Positions 1 through 7,803 are shown, counted from the stretch's first letter. The stretch: DNA of 64,000 nt from Gammaproteobacteria bacterium (GCA_015709695.1 CP054183.1:992001-1056000); one strand, 5' to 3'. The notes: generated from the letters alone by a model not told the origin. A program made the numbers and translations.

Positions 1-792
1 GCGATTCTCGAAAAGGGCGCCGAATGGCTAGCAGAACTGGATGCTGCTGAGGTCGAACGTTCGTGGGATCGCCCCTCTGAACGGTGGGGAAGTATTTCCG
101 GGTGGGATGAATTCAGAAAGTCACTTTCCAATCTTGTCCTGAAAGGGTCGCGATCCGAGCCAAGTTTGGTCGATGATTACCTGAGACGCCTCATGACGTC
201 CAAGCGACTTCTCAGGGACCGGTTTGAGGATATCGTTGCCTTTTCGCCAAGGCTCTCCCAGACACATTCGAAGCTCCTTGTCGACTTTGCGCTCGCGTAT
301 CTTAAACAGGAGTTGCCGGATGATCGGCTTAAGCGAGAGCGAGAAGAGGCCGCCAGAAATGCGGAACGCCGGCGACAGGTGCTCGCAAAGCCGGAAGCTG
401 AGAGAACTCGCCTTGAGCAACTCATGGCTGATGCGCCCTCGCCACTCATCGGCGGTGGAATCTCACATTTCGAGCGGGAAGAACTCTGTGTTGATCGCGA
501 TTTTCGCAATTTCTGGCCGGAATCTCCCCTGCGCGAGCCATTCCATTCGTTATTCCAGTCGTCACCGGACGAAGCCCTGCGGCTGTTACGGGAACTGTGC
601 AATCACGCCATGACGGCGTGGCGGCAGTTCCACCGATATCGGGACTACTACGAAGAAGCCGTGCGTACGCCCCTGCCACTGGAGATTGCCTTCCCGTGGG
701 GGACGCAGAAGTTCTGGGGAACGGATCGGATCTACCAGTGGTTTCGGGCCTTTTCAGCTCCCAAACCACTGGGCTGTGGCTTCATGTGTTGA
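1..792 (+). pseudogene. 3' part of an unrecognised gene, disrupted at its C-terminus by the IS21 element
   Basis: The reading frame is open from the first base of the window, so the true start lies upstream. About 263 codons are visible and end with a TGA at 790-792 that lies inside the left end of the IS element, so the last two codons and the stop are IS sequence. The visible part is soluble and charged, with a likely helical stretch (about residues 100-150, rich in Lys, Arg and Glu) and an aromatic C-terminal segment containing PWGTQKFWG and IYQWFRAF. I do not recognise the family. The gene ends abruptly at the IS boundary and no continuation is found right of the element. It has lower GC than the chromosomal core and belongs to the accessory region. 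A large conflict-system protein is conceivable from context, but that is speculation. Confidence 0.6.
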
Positions 793-848
793 TTTGCGCC
801 TAAAACTGACCCACCTATAGCGGGTATTTGCATCCAATTTTGACCCAC
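787..848. repeat. Left terminal inverted repeat region of the IS21 element
   Basis: Starts TGTTGATTTGCGCC and contains TGACCCA at 807-813 and again at 841-847, with ATTTGCATC between. The same modules appear inverted at the right end, where the spacing between the two TGACCC copies is shorter by about ten bases. Confidence 0.85.
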
Positions 849-891
849 GTGTACACCCCCGTCCTGCTCTTTGGGGCAGGAGATTTCTGGA

Positions 892-2418
892 GTGATCGAC
901 GTGGCGATATTGAGTGTTATACGACGCTGGCACCTGCGCGAAGGGGTGCCGATCCGCGAGATTGCCCGGCGCACCAAGCTGTCCCGGAACACGATCCGCA
1001 AGTACCTGGCCAGTGGCGTGGTGGAGCCGGTCTACCCGCAGCGCAAGAGTCCGATCAAGCTCGACCCGTTTGCCGACATGCTCGCCTGCTGGCTGGAGCG
1101 AGAGGCCGGACGCGGCCGCAAGCAGCGGCGCAACTGGCGCCAGCTGCACAACGATCTGCGGGCGTTGGGCTACGAGGGTTCCTATGACCGCGTAGCGGCC
1201 TTTTCCCGCGCATGGCAGCGCCAGCTTCAAGAAGCCGAGCGCACCAGCCGCGGCACGTTCGTGCCGCTGAGATTCGCGCCTGGAGAGGCGTTCCAGTTCG
1301 ACTGGAGCGAGGACTGGGCGGTGATCGGCGGGGAACGCTGCAAGTTCTCCGTGGCGCAGTTCAAGCTGTGCCACAGCCGCGCTTTCCTGCTGCGGGCCTA
1401 TCCACAGCAGAGCCACGAGATGCTCTTCGACGCCCATAATCACGCCTTCGCTGTCTTTGGCGGCGTACCCCGGCGCGGCATCTACGACAACATGAAGACC
1501 GCGGTGGACAAGATCGGACGCGGCAAGGAGCGCATCGTCAACGTGCGCTTCCGGGCCATGGCCAGTCACTTCCTGTTCGAGACCGACTTCTGTAACCCGG
1601 CCGCCGGATGGGAGAAGGGCCAGATCGAGAAGAACGTGCAGGATGCGCGACCGCGCATCTGGCACGAGGTGCCCCGGTTCCCGGATCTGCCGGCGCTCAA
1701 TGACTGGCTGCAGCGACGCTGCATCGGCCTGTGGAGCCAGATCCAGCACCCGGAACATCCGCAACGCACCGTGGCCCAGGTGCTGGCCGAGGAGCAGCCT
1801 CACCTGATGCCTGCGCCTTCGCCGTTCGATGGCTATGTCGAGGACACCAAGCGCGTCTCGCCCACGTGCCTGATCACCTTCGAGCGCAACCGCTACAGCG
1901 TCCCGGCCTCGTTCGCCAACCGGCCGGTGAGCGTGCGCGCCTATGCCGATCGGCTCGTCGTGGTGGCCGAAGGGCAGATCATCGCCGAGCATGCGCGCCT
2001 GTTTGCGCGCGACCACAGCAGTAACGCAGCTCGCACCGTCTACGACTGGCGCCATTATCTGGCCGTCATCCAGCGCAAGCCCGGCGCGCTGCGCAATGGC
2101 GCCCCCTTTGCCACGTTCCCGGAAGGACTGCGGCGCCTGCAGTCGGTGCTGCTCAAGCGCCCGGGCGGAGATCGGGAGATGGTGGAGATCCTCGCCCTGG
2201 TGCTGCGCCATGACGAGCAGGCGGTGCTGTGCGCCGTCGAGCTGGCGCTGGACTCCGGCACCGTCTCCAAGCCGCACATCCTGAACCTGCTGAGTCGGCT
2301 GCTGGCCGCCGATGTGCCAGCGCCCATCCACACCCCGGCGCGCCTGGCCCTGCAACAGGAACCCGAAGCCAACGTGGACCGCTACGATCACCTGCTGGGA
2401 GATCGCCATGTCGGCTGA
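892..2418 (+). CDS. istA: IS21 family transposase IstA
   Basis: DDE-type transposase of about 508 residues, normal for IstA. An N-terminal helix-turn-helix reads [19 protein letters not shown]. The catalytic core carries the acidic residues in [20 protein letters not shown] and GQIEKNVQ (D, D, E). A C-terminal Mu-type beta-barrel region (about residues 310-400) contains the NRYSVPASF motif usual in this family. GTG at 892 is preferred because a GGCAGGAG Shine-Dalgarno sits about ten bases upstream; a TTG at 871 in the same frame would add seven residues but lacks a good ribosome site. It overlaps istB by 11 bases, the usual arrangement for translational coupling in IS21. The gene appears intact, so the element may still be active. 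Confidence 0.95.
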   Translation: MIDVAILSVIRRWHLREGVPIREIARRTKLSRNTIRKYLASGVVEPVYPQRKSPIKLDPFADMLACWLEREAGRGRKQRRNWRQLHNDLRALGYEGSYDRVAAFSRAWQRQLQEAERTSRGTFVPLRFAPGEAFQFDWSEDWAVIGGERCKFSVAQFKLCHSRAFLLRAYPQQSHEMLFDAHNHAFAVFGGVPRRGIYDNMKTAVDKIGRGKERIVNVRFRAMASHFLFETDFCNPAAGWEKGQIEKNVQDARPRIWHEVPRFPDLPALNDWLQRRCIGLWSQIQHPEHPQRTVAQVLAEEQPHLMPAPSPFDGYVEDTKRVSPTCLITFERNRYSVPASFANRPVSVRAYADRLVVVAEGQIIAEHARLFARDHSSNAARTVYDWRHYLAVIQRKPGALRNGAPFATFPEGLRRLQSVLLKRPGGDREMVEILALVLRHDEQAVLCAVELALDSGTVSKPHILNLLSRLLAADVPAPIHTPARLALQQEPEANVDRYDHLLGDRHVG

Positions 2419-3184
2419 CGCCCTGGCCCTTTCTCTCAAGTCCCTGAAGCTCTACGGCATGGCCCATGCGGTGGATGACCTGTCTGCCCAGCAGGGTCCG
2501 GCGTTCACCCAGGCTCGGCCGATCCTGGAAGACCTGATCAAGGCCGAGGTCGCCGAGCGTGAAGTGCGCTCGGTCAACTATCAGCTCAAGGGTGCGCGGT
2601 TCCCGGCGCACCGTGATCTGGCCGGGTTCCGGTTCGAGCACAGTGGCGTGGATGCCGCGCTGGTCAAGACACTGCACGAGTGCCAGTTCCTGCGCAGCGC
2701 CCACAACGTCGTGCTCGTCGGCGGACCCGGCACCGGCAAAACACATCTGGCCACCGCCATAGGCATCCAGGCCGTCGTGCATCATCGCCTGCGGGTGCGG
2801 TTCTTCTCCACCGTCGATCTGGTCAACCAGCTCGAGGCCGAGAAGGCCTTCAACAAGGCCGGGTATCTTGCCAAGGGCCTTGCCAACACCGACATGGTCA
2901 TCCTGGACGAACTCGGCTACCTGCCGTTCTCCCAGGCCGGAGGAGCACTGCTGTTCCACCTGCTCAGCAAGCTCTACGAGCGAACCAGCGTGCTGGTGAC
3001 CACCAACCTGAGCTTCTCAGAGTGGGCCAGCGTGTTCGGGGACGCGAAGATGACCACGGCCCTGCTGGACCGGTTCACCCATCACTGTCACATCGTCGAG
3101 ACCGGCAATGACAGCTACCGGTTCAGGAACAGCTCAACCCAACCCCGCAAGGAGCGACGAACCACCAAATCCACCCCTGCCTGA
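2408..3184 (+). CDS. istB: IS21 family helper ATPase IstB
   Basis: AAA+ ATPase of about 258 residues that helps IstA with target selection in IS21 transposition. Walker A reads GGPGTGKT at residues 105-112, Walker B is MVILDELGY, and the sensor region TTNLSFSEW is present. ATG 2408 overlaps the end of istA by 11 bases, the typical coupling for the family; a longer in-frame reading upstream to 2312 lies wholly inside istA and is not needed. The C-terminus ends normally and no frameshift is visible. Confidence 0.95.
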   Translation: MSADALALSLKSLKLYGMAHAVDDLSAQQGPAFTQARPILEDLIKAEVAEREVRSVNYQLKGARFPAHRDLAGFRFEHSGVDAALVKTLHECQFLRSAHNVVLVGGPGTGKTHLATAIGIQAVVHHRLRVRFFSTVDLVNQLEAEKAFNKAGYLAKGLANTDMVILDELGYLPFSQAGGALLFHLLSKLYERTSVLVTTNLSFSEWASVFGDAKMTTALLDRFTHHCHIVETGNDSYRFRNSSTQPRKERRTTKSTPA

Positions 3185-3206
3185 GACATACTGACAACGA
3201 CCAAGG

Positions 3207-3257
3207 CGGGTCAACTTTAGATGCAAATCCCGGGTCACCTTTAAGCGCAAAACAACA
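3207..3257. repeat. Right terminal inverted repeat region of the IS21 element
   Basis: Contains GGGTCA at 3208-3213 and 3232-3237 and ends GCGCAAAACAACA at 3257. The reverse complement matches the left end closely (TGTTG-TTTGCGC, then GGG-ATTTGCATC). Confidence 0.85.
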
Positions 3258-3951
3258 CTGACCCATTCGGAGAAAGCACGCCTTCTGGATTTTGGCTGGG
3301 GCCGTTCTTGTATTTCACCGAGTAGGTGATTTCGGGGTGTTGCGCGTAGTCAGGCACTTCCAAAGTGACCACCTGCGCATAGGTGATGGTTTCCTTCGTC
3401 CATCCGTGCGGCGTGCCTTCGACGACGATAGTGACCCCAATGGACTGGGTGTGGAACCGTTCTACGCCCGCGGGTTGCAGGTTCGCGTACTCGCTCTCGC
3501 CAATCAGCTTGTCTTGGCTTCCGGGACGGTCCTGGTATACGGCATGCGTACTTGGATCGACGCCGGCAAGCTTCTGCAGCACGCCGCCGAGAATTCGTTC
3601 TGCACCCCATTCGAAATTGCGGTCGTCCAGAATGAAGCGGAAGGATCGGTCGCTCCGGAACACGACGAACTTCTCCACGCCAGCGGTGCGCAGGTCAGTG
3701 GTCTCGTCCGGTCGCAGTCCTTCCAGCAGCCCGTTTGCCAGTATCTGGAATACCAGGTGCTCAGCAATCGGAAGCGCGCCGGCGGCTTCCAGCAGCTGAA
3801 GGCCGGTCGGGACGGGGTCGGCGATGACGACGGGTCGGAAATGCAAGCGCTCGTCGCCGAGCTGGATGCGGTAGGGGCCATGTTCGCGAGGAGTGCGACC
3901 GGCTCGCAGTGCCTCGCCGAGGTCTTCAACCGAAGTATCCGAATTGGTCAT
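3241..3951 (-). pseudogene. Multi-ubiquitin domain protein, 3' end removed by the IS21 element
   Basis: The protein (236 codons as read) looks like the bacterial multi-ubiquitin family (Pfam Multiubiquitin): tandem beta-grasp ubiquitin-like units. Unit 1 starts at YRIQLGDERLHF (about residue 27), unit 2 at RSFRFILDDRNFEWG (about residue 98) and unit 3 at VTIVVEGTPHGWTK (about residue 170). In known loci such proteins sit beside E1-like, E2-like and JAB peptidase genes and are thought to be processed and conjugated. Here the third unit breaks off after SPNGSV. The last residues and the TAA at 3241-3243 come from the IS end (bases up to 3257), and the final beta-strand and tail are missing. ATG 3951 has AGGTGA a few bases upstream. 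No E1, E2 or JAB gene is in the window. The family call is from recognised sequence style, not a search. Confidence 0.78.
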
Positions 3952-3989
3952 GGGTCACCTGATTGCTGGAGGGCCCTAGAGCCCATGAA

Positions 3990-4028
3990 TACATATAATA
4001 TAGCTAAATAATAGCTAGTCAATAGCCC
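3990..4028. promoter_or_regulatory. Phased repeat array, probable operator for the RHH protein
   Basis: The 6-bp palindrome TAGCTA occurs at 4001-4006 and 4012-4017, exactly 11 bases apart. Weaker copies fall on the same phase at 3990 (TACATA) and 4023 (TAGCCC). One-turn spacing of short palindromes is the usual binding pattern of ribbon-helix-helix repressors. The array lies between the divergent multi-ubiquitin gene and the RHH operon, in a very AT-rich stretch. Confidence 0.5.
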
Positions 4029-4044
4029 TGAAGAATTTAAATAC

Positions 4045-4061
4045 TGATTGAAATTCAATCA
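4045..4061. promoter_or_regulatory. Perfect 17-bp palindrome overlapping the -35 box
   Basis: TGATTGAA-A-TTCAATCA has two perfect 8-base arms around one central base and overlaps the -35 hexamer at 4048-4053. A bound regulator would block the promoter. The XRE protein of the operon is the natural candidate, the RHH protein the alternative; the sequence alone does not tell them apart. Confidence 0.6.
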
Positions 4062-4077
4062 TCTAGTCGAGTATAAG
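4048..4077 (+). promoter_or_regulatory. Sigma70-type promoter of the RHH-GNAT-XRE-ImmA operon
   Basis: TTGAAA at 4048-4053 and TATAAG at 4072-4077 are separated by 18 bases. Transcription would start near 4084, at or next to the ATG at 4085, so the message may be leaderless, or translation may begin at the in-frame ATG 4103. Confidence 0.55.
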
Positions 4078-4084
4078 AATTCTC

Positions 4085-4297
4085 ATGAATGCAAAACGGA
4101 CCATGACCCTGAATCTGACGGATGCAGAAATGCGGGTGCTTGAGGAGCTCTGTGAGAAGAAGGATCTGAGCAAGACCGCTGTACTTCGGCAGGCTTTGCG
4201 TCTCTATCAGGTCTTTGAGGCTCGAATCGAGAAGGGCGAAAAGCTCTTTTTTGAAGATGACAAGACCAAGGAAAAGGCTGAGGTCATGATGTTGTGA
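4085..4297 (+). CDS. Ribbon-helix-helix (CopG-type) regulator, probable antitoxin
   Basis: Seventy residues. The N-terminal strand MTLNLTDAEMRVLEELC followed by LSKTAVLRQALRLYQ has the strand-helix-helix layout of RHH DNA-binding proteins, with the C-terminal tail (about residues 48-70, acidic and lysine-rich) typical of an antitoxin that wraps its toxin. Two starts are possible: ATG 4085, which would be almost at the predicted transcription start, and ATG 4103, which would remove six residues. Its stop codon overlaps the GTG start of the next gene (GTGA), so the two are translationally coupled. It probably represses its own promoter through the repeat array at 3990-4028. RHH plus GNAT is a known type II toxin-antitoxin layout; the role here is inferred from that. 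Confidence 0.8.
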   Translation: MNAKRTMTLNLTDAEMRVLEELCEKKDLSKTAVLRQALRLYQVFEARIEKGEKLFFEDDKTKEKAEVMML

Positions 4298-4935
4298 GCG
4301 TCATCGTCTCAACGGCATTTCTGTTCAATACGGAGGCCGGCAAGCCGGAAAGAGCTGAGCTATGGGATGCCATCACGGAACAGCAGCTCGCGGACTGGGA
4401 AGGCGAGTGGGTCCCTGAGATGCTCAAGGCCCTGCAGCGACTGCACCGGGCGGGCGTGCCGCGAAAGCTCTGGCCGCAGAGCCGCCACTGGGACTGGCGC
4501 CAGAAGACCGCTTCTCTCCAGGGGTTGCTGGCGCATCCGGGGTTCAGTGTCGTCTGCGGCGGCGTAACTCAGGGCATGATGATTCTGGATACCACGACCA
4601 AGCGATGCCGCGTCGAAGCGCATCGGGGGAAGAACTTGGTCTATGTGCGGTATTTGGAGAACGCGCCGTGGAACCAGAAGGAGCTGTTCGATCCGCCGCG
4701 CTACCGTGGCGTAGGGTCAATCCTGGTTCGGGCGGCTATAGAGTTGAGTCGCAGCGAAGGTTTCCGGGGGCGGATTGGGCTGCACGCCTTGCCACAGTCG
4801 AATGCCTTCTATGCGAAGACGTGCGCGATGAGTGATTTTGGTGTGGATACAGATCCGAACTACAGCCCGATGCGTTATTTCGAAATGACACCTGAACAAG
4901 CGGAGGCTTTTATTGCGAAAGGAATACAGCCATGA
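4294..4935 (+). CDS. GNAT-family acetyltransferase, possible toxin of an RHH/GNAT pair
   Basis: Protein of 213 residues. The C-terminal half has the GNAT acetyl-CoA loop RYRGVGSILVRAAIEL (about residues 136-151), followed by a strand (RIGLHAL) and an SNAFYAKTC segment typical of motif B. The N-terminal half (about 120 residues, with several Trp) is not a standard part of small TacT/AtaT-type toxins, which are about 160-180 residues, so this may be a distinct type or may not be a toxin. GTG 4294 overlaps the RHH stop by four bases, and the stop overlaps the next ATG (ATGA), so the gene is locked between two regulators. Substrate unknown; aminoacyl-tRNA would be expected for toxin homologues. 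Confidence 0.75.
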   Translation: MSVIVSTAFLFNTEAGKPERAELWDAITEQQLADWEGEWVPEMLKALQRLHRAGVPRKLWPQSRHWDWRQKTASLQGLLAHPGFSVVCGGVTQGMMILDTTTKRCRVEAHRGKNLVYVRYLENAPWNQKELFDPPRYRGVGSILVRAAIELSRSEGFRGRIGLHALPQSNAFYAKTCAMSDFGVDTDPNYSPMRYFEMTPEQAEAFIAKGIQP

Positions 4936-5411
4936 AAATTGATCTCACAGAAGAGTGGTGCATGAACATGGCACAGCTCGAAGGAGATGCGGATATCGGT
5001 GCGGGCTTTCTCGCCATCGATCCCGTATTTGACGGAGAGCTGATGGAACAACGCGCACACGACGAACCTGCGGTTGCGTTTGGCCGTTTTGTGCGTTTAA
5101 TGCGGCGCAGCCGCGGCTTGACCATTGAAAAGCTAGCCAATGATGCCGATGTAGATATTGGCGAGCTGGTGGGTATTGAGGATGATCCGCATTTCAAGCC
5201 GGAAGTCCGTACGGTTTATCAGTTGTCGATGATTTTCGATGTGCAACGATCCAACCTGTTGCAAATCGCCGGACTTACCCAGCCCAAGAATGAACGGATT
5301 TATGAAGAAGCTGTGCGCTTTGCCGCGCGCTCAGAGCCCGTTGTGGCTCTGACTCGGGAGGAGCGAGAGGCGCTTGAAACCTTTGTCGCGGTGTTGAGCG
5401 AAAAGAAGTGA
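4932..5411 (+). CDS. XRE-family helix-turn-helix regulator
   Basis: Protein of 159 residues. A Cro/CI-type HTH lies at about residues 47-110: VAFGRFVRLMRRSRGLTIEK, then a VDIGELVGIE recognition region and a TVYQLSMIFDV closing helix. It is preceded by an acidic extension of about 45 residues and followed by a helical tail (LTREEREALETFVAVL). ATG 4932 overlaps the GNAT stop by four bases. An ImmA/IrrE peptidase gene follows after 16 bases; XRE and ImmA genes commonly form repressor/anti-repressor pairs in mobile elements, where the peptidase cleaves the repressor. It is a candidate for binding the palindrome at 4045-4061. Confidence 0.82.
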   Translation: MKIDLTEEWCMNMAQLEGDADIGAGFLAIDPVFDGELMEQRAHDEPAVAFGRFVRLMRRSRGLTIEKLANDADVDIGELVGIEDDPHFKPEVRTVYQLSMIFDVQRSNLLQIAGLTQPKNERIYEEAVRFAARSEPVVALTREEREALETFVAVLSEKK

Positions 5412-5427
5412 ACGGAGCGAAAGTCTG

Positions 5428-6381
5428 TTGGCAAAGAATACTCGAATAACGCTGCGGACAGCCCGGGACATCGACGGTCGGATCGAACGCGTAATACGGG
5501 GGCTCGGAAATCCCGAGCCCCCATTGAGGCTCGAAGACGTCCGCGATCTACTGAAACTCGACAGGGAGTTCTATCGCGCCGATGACCCAACGCTTCTTCG
5601 CGAGGTTGTGTCGCGGATCCGGGTTGCAACAATTCAAGTCGCGCAGCGCCCCATGCTCTTGCTGGATGCGATCAAGAAATGGTCGCTCCAGGCGTTATAC
5701 GTACCAGACAGAAAGAGAATTCTTCTCGATGGCTCGCTTCCGGAGAAAAAGCATCGATGGAGCGAAGCTCATGAAGTGGGGCACAGTCTGATTCCCTGGC
5801 ATGACGATGTCATGCACGGAGACAACCGGCACACGCTATTGCCGCATTGCCAGGCTGAAATAGAAGCCGAGGCTAACTATGCCGCGGGGCGATTGCTCTT
5901 TCTCCGCGATCGCTTTGGCGAGGAGGCTAGATCCCTGCAACCTACCATTGAAACTATCCAGTCCCTGAACGGGAAATTTGGCAACACGATTTCGAGCACG
6001 CTATGGAGGTTTGTTGAGACGCTGGGCGAAAGTCAGCCAATGGTGGCGATGATCAGTGGCCATCCTCACATCACCCGTCGGCTTTCCGATTTTGATCCCT
6101 TTCACCCTTGTCGTCACTGCATCCAGTCGCCGGCTTTTGATACCCGATTTGGAAAAGTAGATGAGGTAACTCTTTTTCAAGCTGTGGAGAGGTACTGCAC
6201 CGCGAAGATGGGCGGACCTCTAGGGAGCGCAGAAGTTGTGCTGCAGGACGACAACGGTGATGCGCATGTGTTCTTGTTCGAGTCATTCTTTATTCGCTAC
6301 AAGCCGCCTGCAGTTGGAGAGGCGCTGACCTTGGGCATCTATCTACGGCCAGTTGCAAGTGTCATCGCACTGTCCGGCTAG
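5428..6381 (+). CDS. ImmA/IrrE-family metallopeptidase
   Basis: Protein of 317 residues starting with TTG. The zinc-binding HEVGH lies at residues 115-119 inside RWSEAHEVGHSLIPWH, and a downstream EIEAEANYAAGRLL (about 144-157) supplies the expected third ligand glutamate. This is the ImmA/IrrE (DUF955) signature. The N-terminal 100 residues and the C-terminal 150 residues are accessory; the latter carries HPCRHC at 227-231. ImmA-type proteases cut XRE repressors in response to a signal such as DNA damage, and the partner here would be the gene just upstream. Last gene of the operon that starts at 4085; no start better than TTG 5428 fits. Confidence 0.83.
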   Translation: MAKNTRITLRTARDIDGRIERVIRGLGNPEPPLRLEDVRDLLKLDREFYRADDPTLLREVVSRIRVATIQVAQRPMLLLDAIKKWSLQALYVPDRKRILLDGSLPEKKHRWSEAHEVGHSLIPWHDDVMHGDNRHTLLPHCQAEIEAEANYAAGRLLFLRDRFGEEARSLQPTIETIQSLNGKFGNTISSTLWRFVETLGESQPMVAMISGHPHITRRLSDFDPFHPCRHCIQSPAFDTRFGKVDEVTLFQAVERYCTAKMGGPLGSAEVVLQDDNGDAHVFLFESFFIRYKPPAVGEALTLGIYLRPVASVIALSG

Positions 6382-6669
6382 GTCTTGTCTTGCAGTAGCT
6401 GAAAGCTTGCACTAACCATTAAGGATGCTGTGGACAATGCGTCGTCGGTGGCGAATATTGAAGACACCGAAGCTAAAGACTGACGGAGGGTCTTTGGGCT
6501 AAAATGTAGCTGTCGCCGAGAGAAAGTTGCTGGCGGCGCGGGATGAAATGGAACTTGGTACTTCTTATGGTACTGATATTCCAGCAGACGGAAATGAGGT
6601 TGAGGATCAATAGCTTGCAGTCTGGTTAGAATCCCTCACTCCCGCCAGTCCACGAGGAGCGAACAGACG
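6382..6669. other. Gene-poor 288-bp junction between the accessory region and the chromosomal core
   Basis: No full gene is supported. A short open stretch ends at a TAG at 6610-6612 (about 35 codons, ending ADGNEVEDQ); it follows a stop and has no clear start, and may be a decayed gene end. Just after it comes the tRNA-like fragment at 6624-6647. Base composition rises sharply to the right of this point. Confidence 0.5.
6624..6647 (+). repeat. tRNA 3'-end-like sequence, probable attachment-site remnant
   Basis: GGTTAGAATCCCTCACTCCC followed by GCCA resembles the T-loop, T-stem and acceptor 3' half of a tRNA (closest to tRNA-Ser ends), including the terminal CCA. The 5' T-stem strand (TCTGG) does not pair properly and there is no upstream tRNA body, so this is not a gene. 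Integrative elements that target tRNA genes leave such 3' copies at one end, which fits its place at the border of the accessory region. Confidence 0.45.
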
Positions 6670-7704
6670 ATGAGCGATTCCGGGTCCTTCGACCCAGGCG
6701 CCGAGACGGCGCTTTTCCTGCAGGATCTCTACGCGAATGCGCTGCTGGTGCGCTGCCTGGTCACGGTGGCCGAGCAGGGCATCGCCGATCGCCTCGGGCC
6801 GGGCCCGAAGACCGCGGCGGAGCTGGCAGCGGGCGCGGGCCTGCACGAGGAGACGCTCTATCGCATGCTGCGCTTCCTCGCGCCCTTCGGTTTCTTCGCG
6901 GAAGACGAGGACCACCGCTTCCACCTGACGCCGCGCGGGGAGTTCCTGCGTGTCAACGTGCCCGGATCGGTGCGTGACCGCCTGCGCCGCCCCTGGCAGG
7001 ACCTGCTCTGGCGCAGCTACGAGCACCTGCCGGAGATGTTGCGCACCGGGGTGACCGCCTTCGACCAGGCGCATGGCCGCTCGTTCTTCGACTACCTGGC
7101 CTCGCACCCCGACATCAACACGATCTACGACCGCTCGATGGCCCGCCTGTCGCAGATCGAGAACCCGCTGATCGCGGCGAGCTATCCTTTCGGCGATTTC
7201 CCCTTTGTGGTGGACGTCGGTGGCGGGCAGGGCGGCCTGCTGGCCGCGGTGCTCGACCGCCATCCCGAGGTGCACGGGGTGCTCTACGACCAGCCGCAGG
7301 TGGTCGCTGCCCCGGAGCAGCTCGCTGCCGATCGCTATGCGGGCCGCTGGGAAGTGGTGGGCGGGGATTTCTTCCGCACCATCCCGCCCGGCGGCAACCT
7401 TTACGTGCTCAAGCGCATCATGCACGGCTGGGACGACGAGCATGCGCTGGCGGTGCTGCGCGGCTGCCGCGAGGCACTGCGCGACGGCGCGCGCATCCTC
7501 GTCATCGATGCGGTGATGAAACCGGGAAATGCCCCGGACCCGAACAAGTTCATGGACGTGAACATGATGGCGCTGACCGGCGGGCGCGAGCGGACCGAGG
7601 CGGAGTTCCGCCGCCTGTTCGAGGCGGCCGATCTGCGGCTGGTGCGCGTGCTGCCGCTGCCTGCGCCGGCGACGCTGTCGCTGCTCGAGGGCGTCGTTGC
7701 CTGA
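6670..7704 (+). CDS. SAM-dependent O-methyltransferase (hydroxyneurosporene/acetylserotonin OMT-like)
   Basis: Protein of 344 residues with the two-part layout of small-molecule O-methyltransferases. An N-terminal winged-helix dimerisation region reads GIADRLGPGPKTAAELAAG. The class I SAM fold has VVDVGGGQGGLL at about residues 180-191. The RIMHGWDDEHAL motif (about 249-260) contains the His that acts as catalytic base in this family. GAGGAGCG lies about nine bases before the ATG. It is the first core-like gene after the island border and looks monocistronic. The acceptor is likely a phenolic or hydroxyl group on a secondary metabolite, but cannot be named. Confidence 0.85.
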   Translation: MSDSGSFDPGAETALFLQDLYANALLVRCLVTVAEQGIADRLGPGPKTAAELAAGAGLHEETLYRMLRFLAPFGFFAEDEDHRFHLTPRGEFLRVNVPGSVRDRLRRPWQDLLWRSYEHLPEMLRTGVTAFDQAHGRSFFDYLASHPDINTIYDRSMARLSQIENPLIAASYPFGDFPFVVDVGGGQGGLLAAVLDRHPEVHGVLYDQPQVVAAPEQLAADRYAGRWEVVGGDFFRTIPPGGNLYVLKRIMHGWDDEHALAVLRGCREALRDGARILVIDAVMKPGNAPDPNKFMDVNMMALTGGRERTEAEFRRLFEAADLRLVRVLPLPAPATLSLLEGVVA

Positions 7705-7803
7705 CCTCGTGCCAGCCGGCCTGCCCCATGGCGCCGCGGCGCCGGTAGAATGTGCCGCCATGCGTGGAGAGCAGCAGCCGGGCAAGGGGGGAGGGCGCGC
7801 GCC

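Larger units (their letters stand above)
787..3257 (+). mobile_element. IS21-family insertion sequence, complete (about 2.47 kb)
   Basis: Both ends carry matching inverted repeats. The left end starts TGTTGATTTGCGCC at 787, and the reverse complement of the right end reads TGTTGTTTTGCGCT up to 3257. A second conserved block, ATTTGCATC followed by TTGACCC, occurs inside both ends (about 825-847 left, 3208-3230 right). Each end holds two TGACCC-type motifs, which fits the multiple terminal transposase sites known for IS21. Between the ends lie istA and istB in the usual overlapping order. The match may extend one base outward on each side (GTGTT). The flanks (TTCATG left, CTGACC right) do not show a target-site duplication, unlike a fresh IS21 insertion. 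Confidence 0.93.

Noticed and set aside
785-3262. A target-site duplication around the IS
   Set aside because: Neither the 4-8 bases outside 787/3257 nor those outside 786/3258 match each other.
6624-6647. A real tRNA gene
   Set aside because: No acceptor 5' strand, D-arm or anticodon arm precedes it, and the T-stem does not pair.
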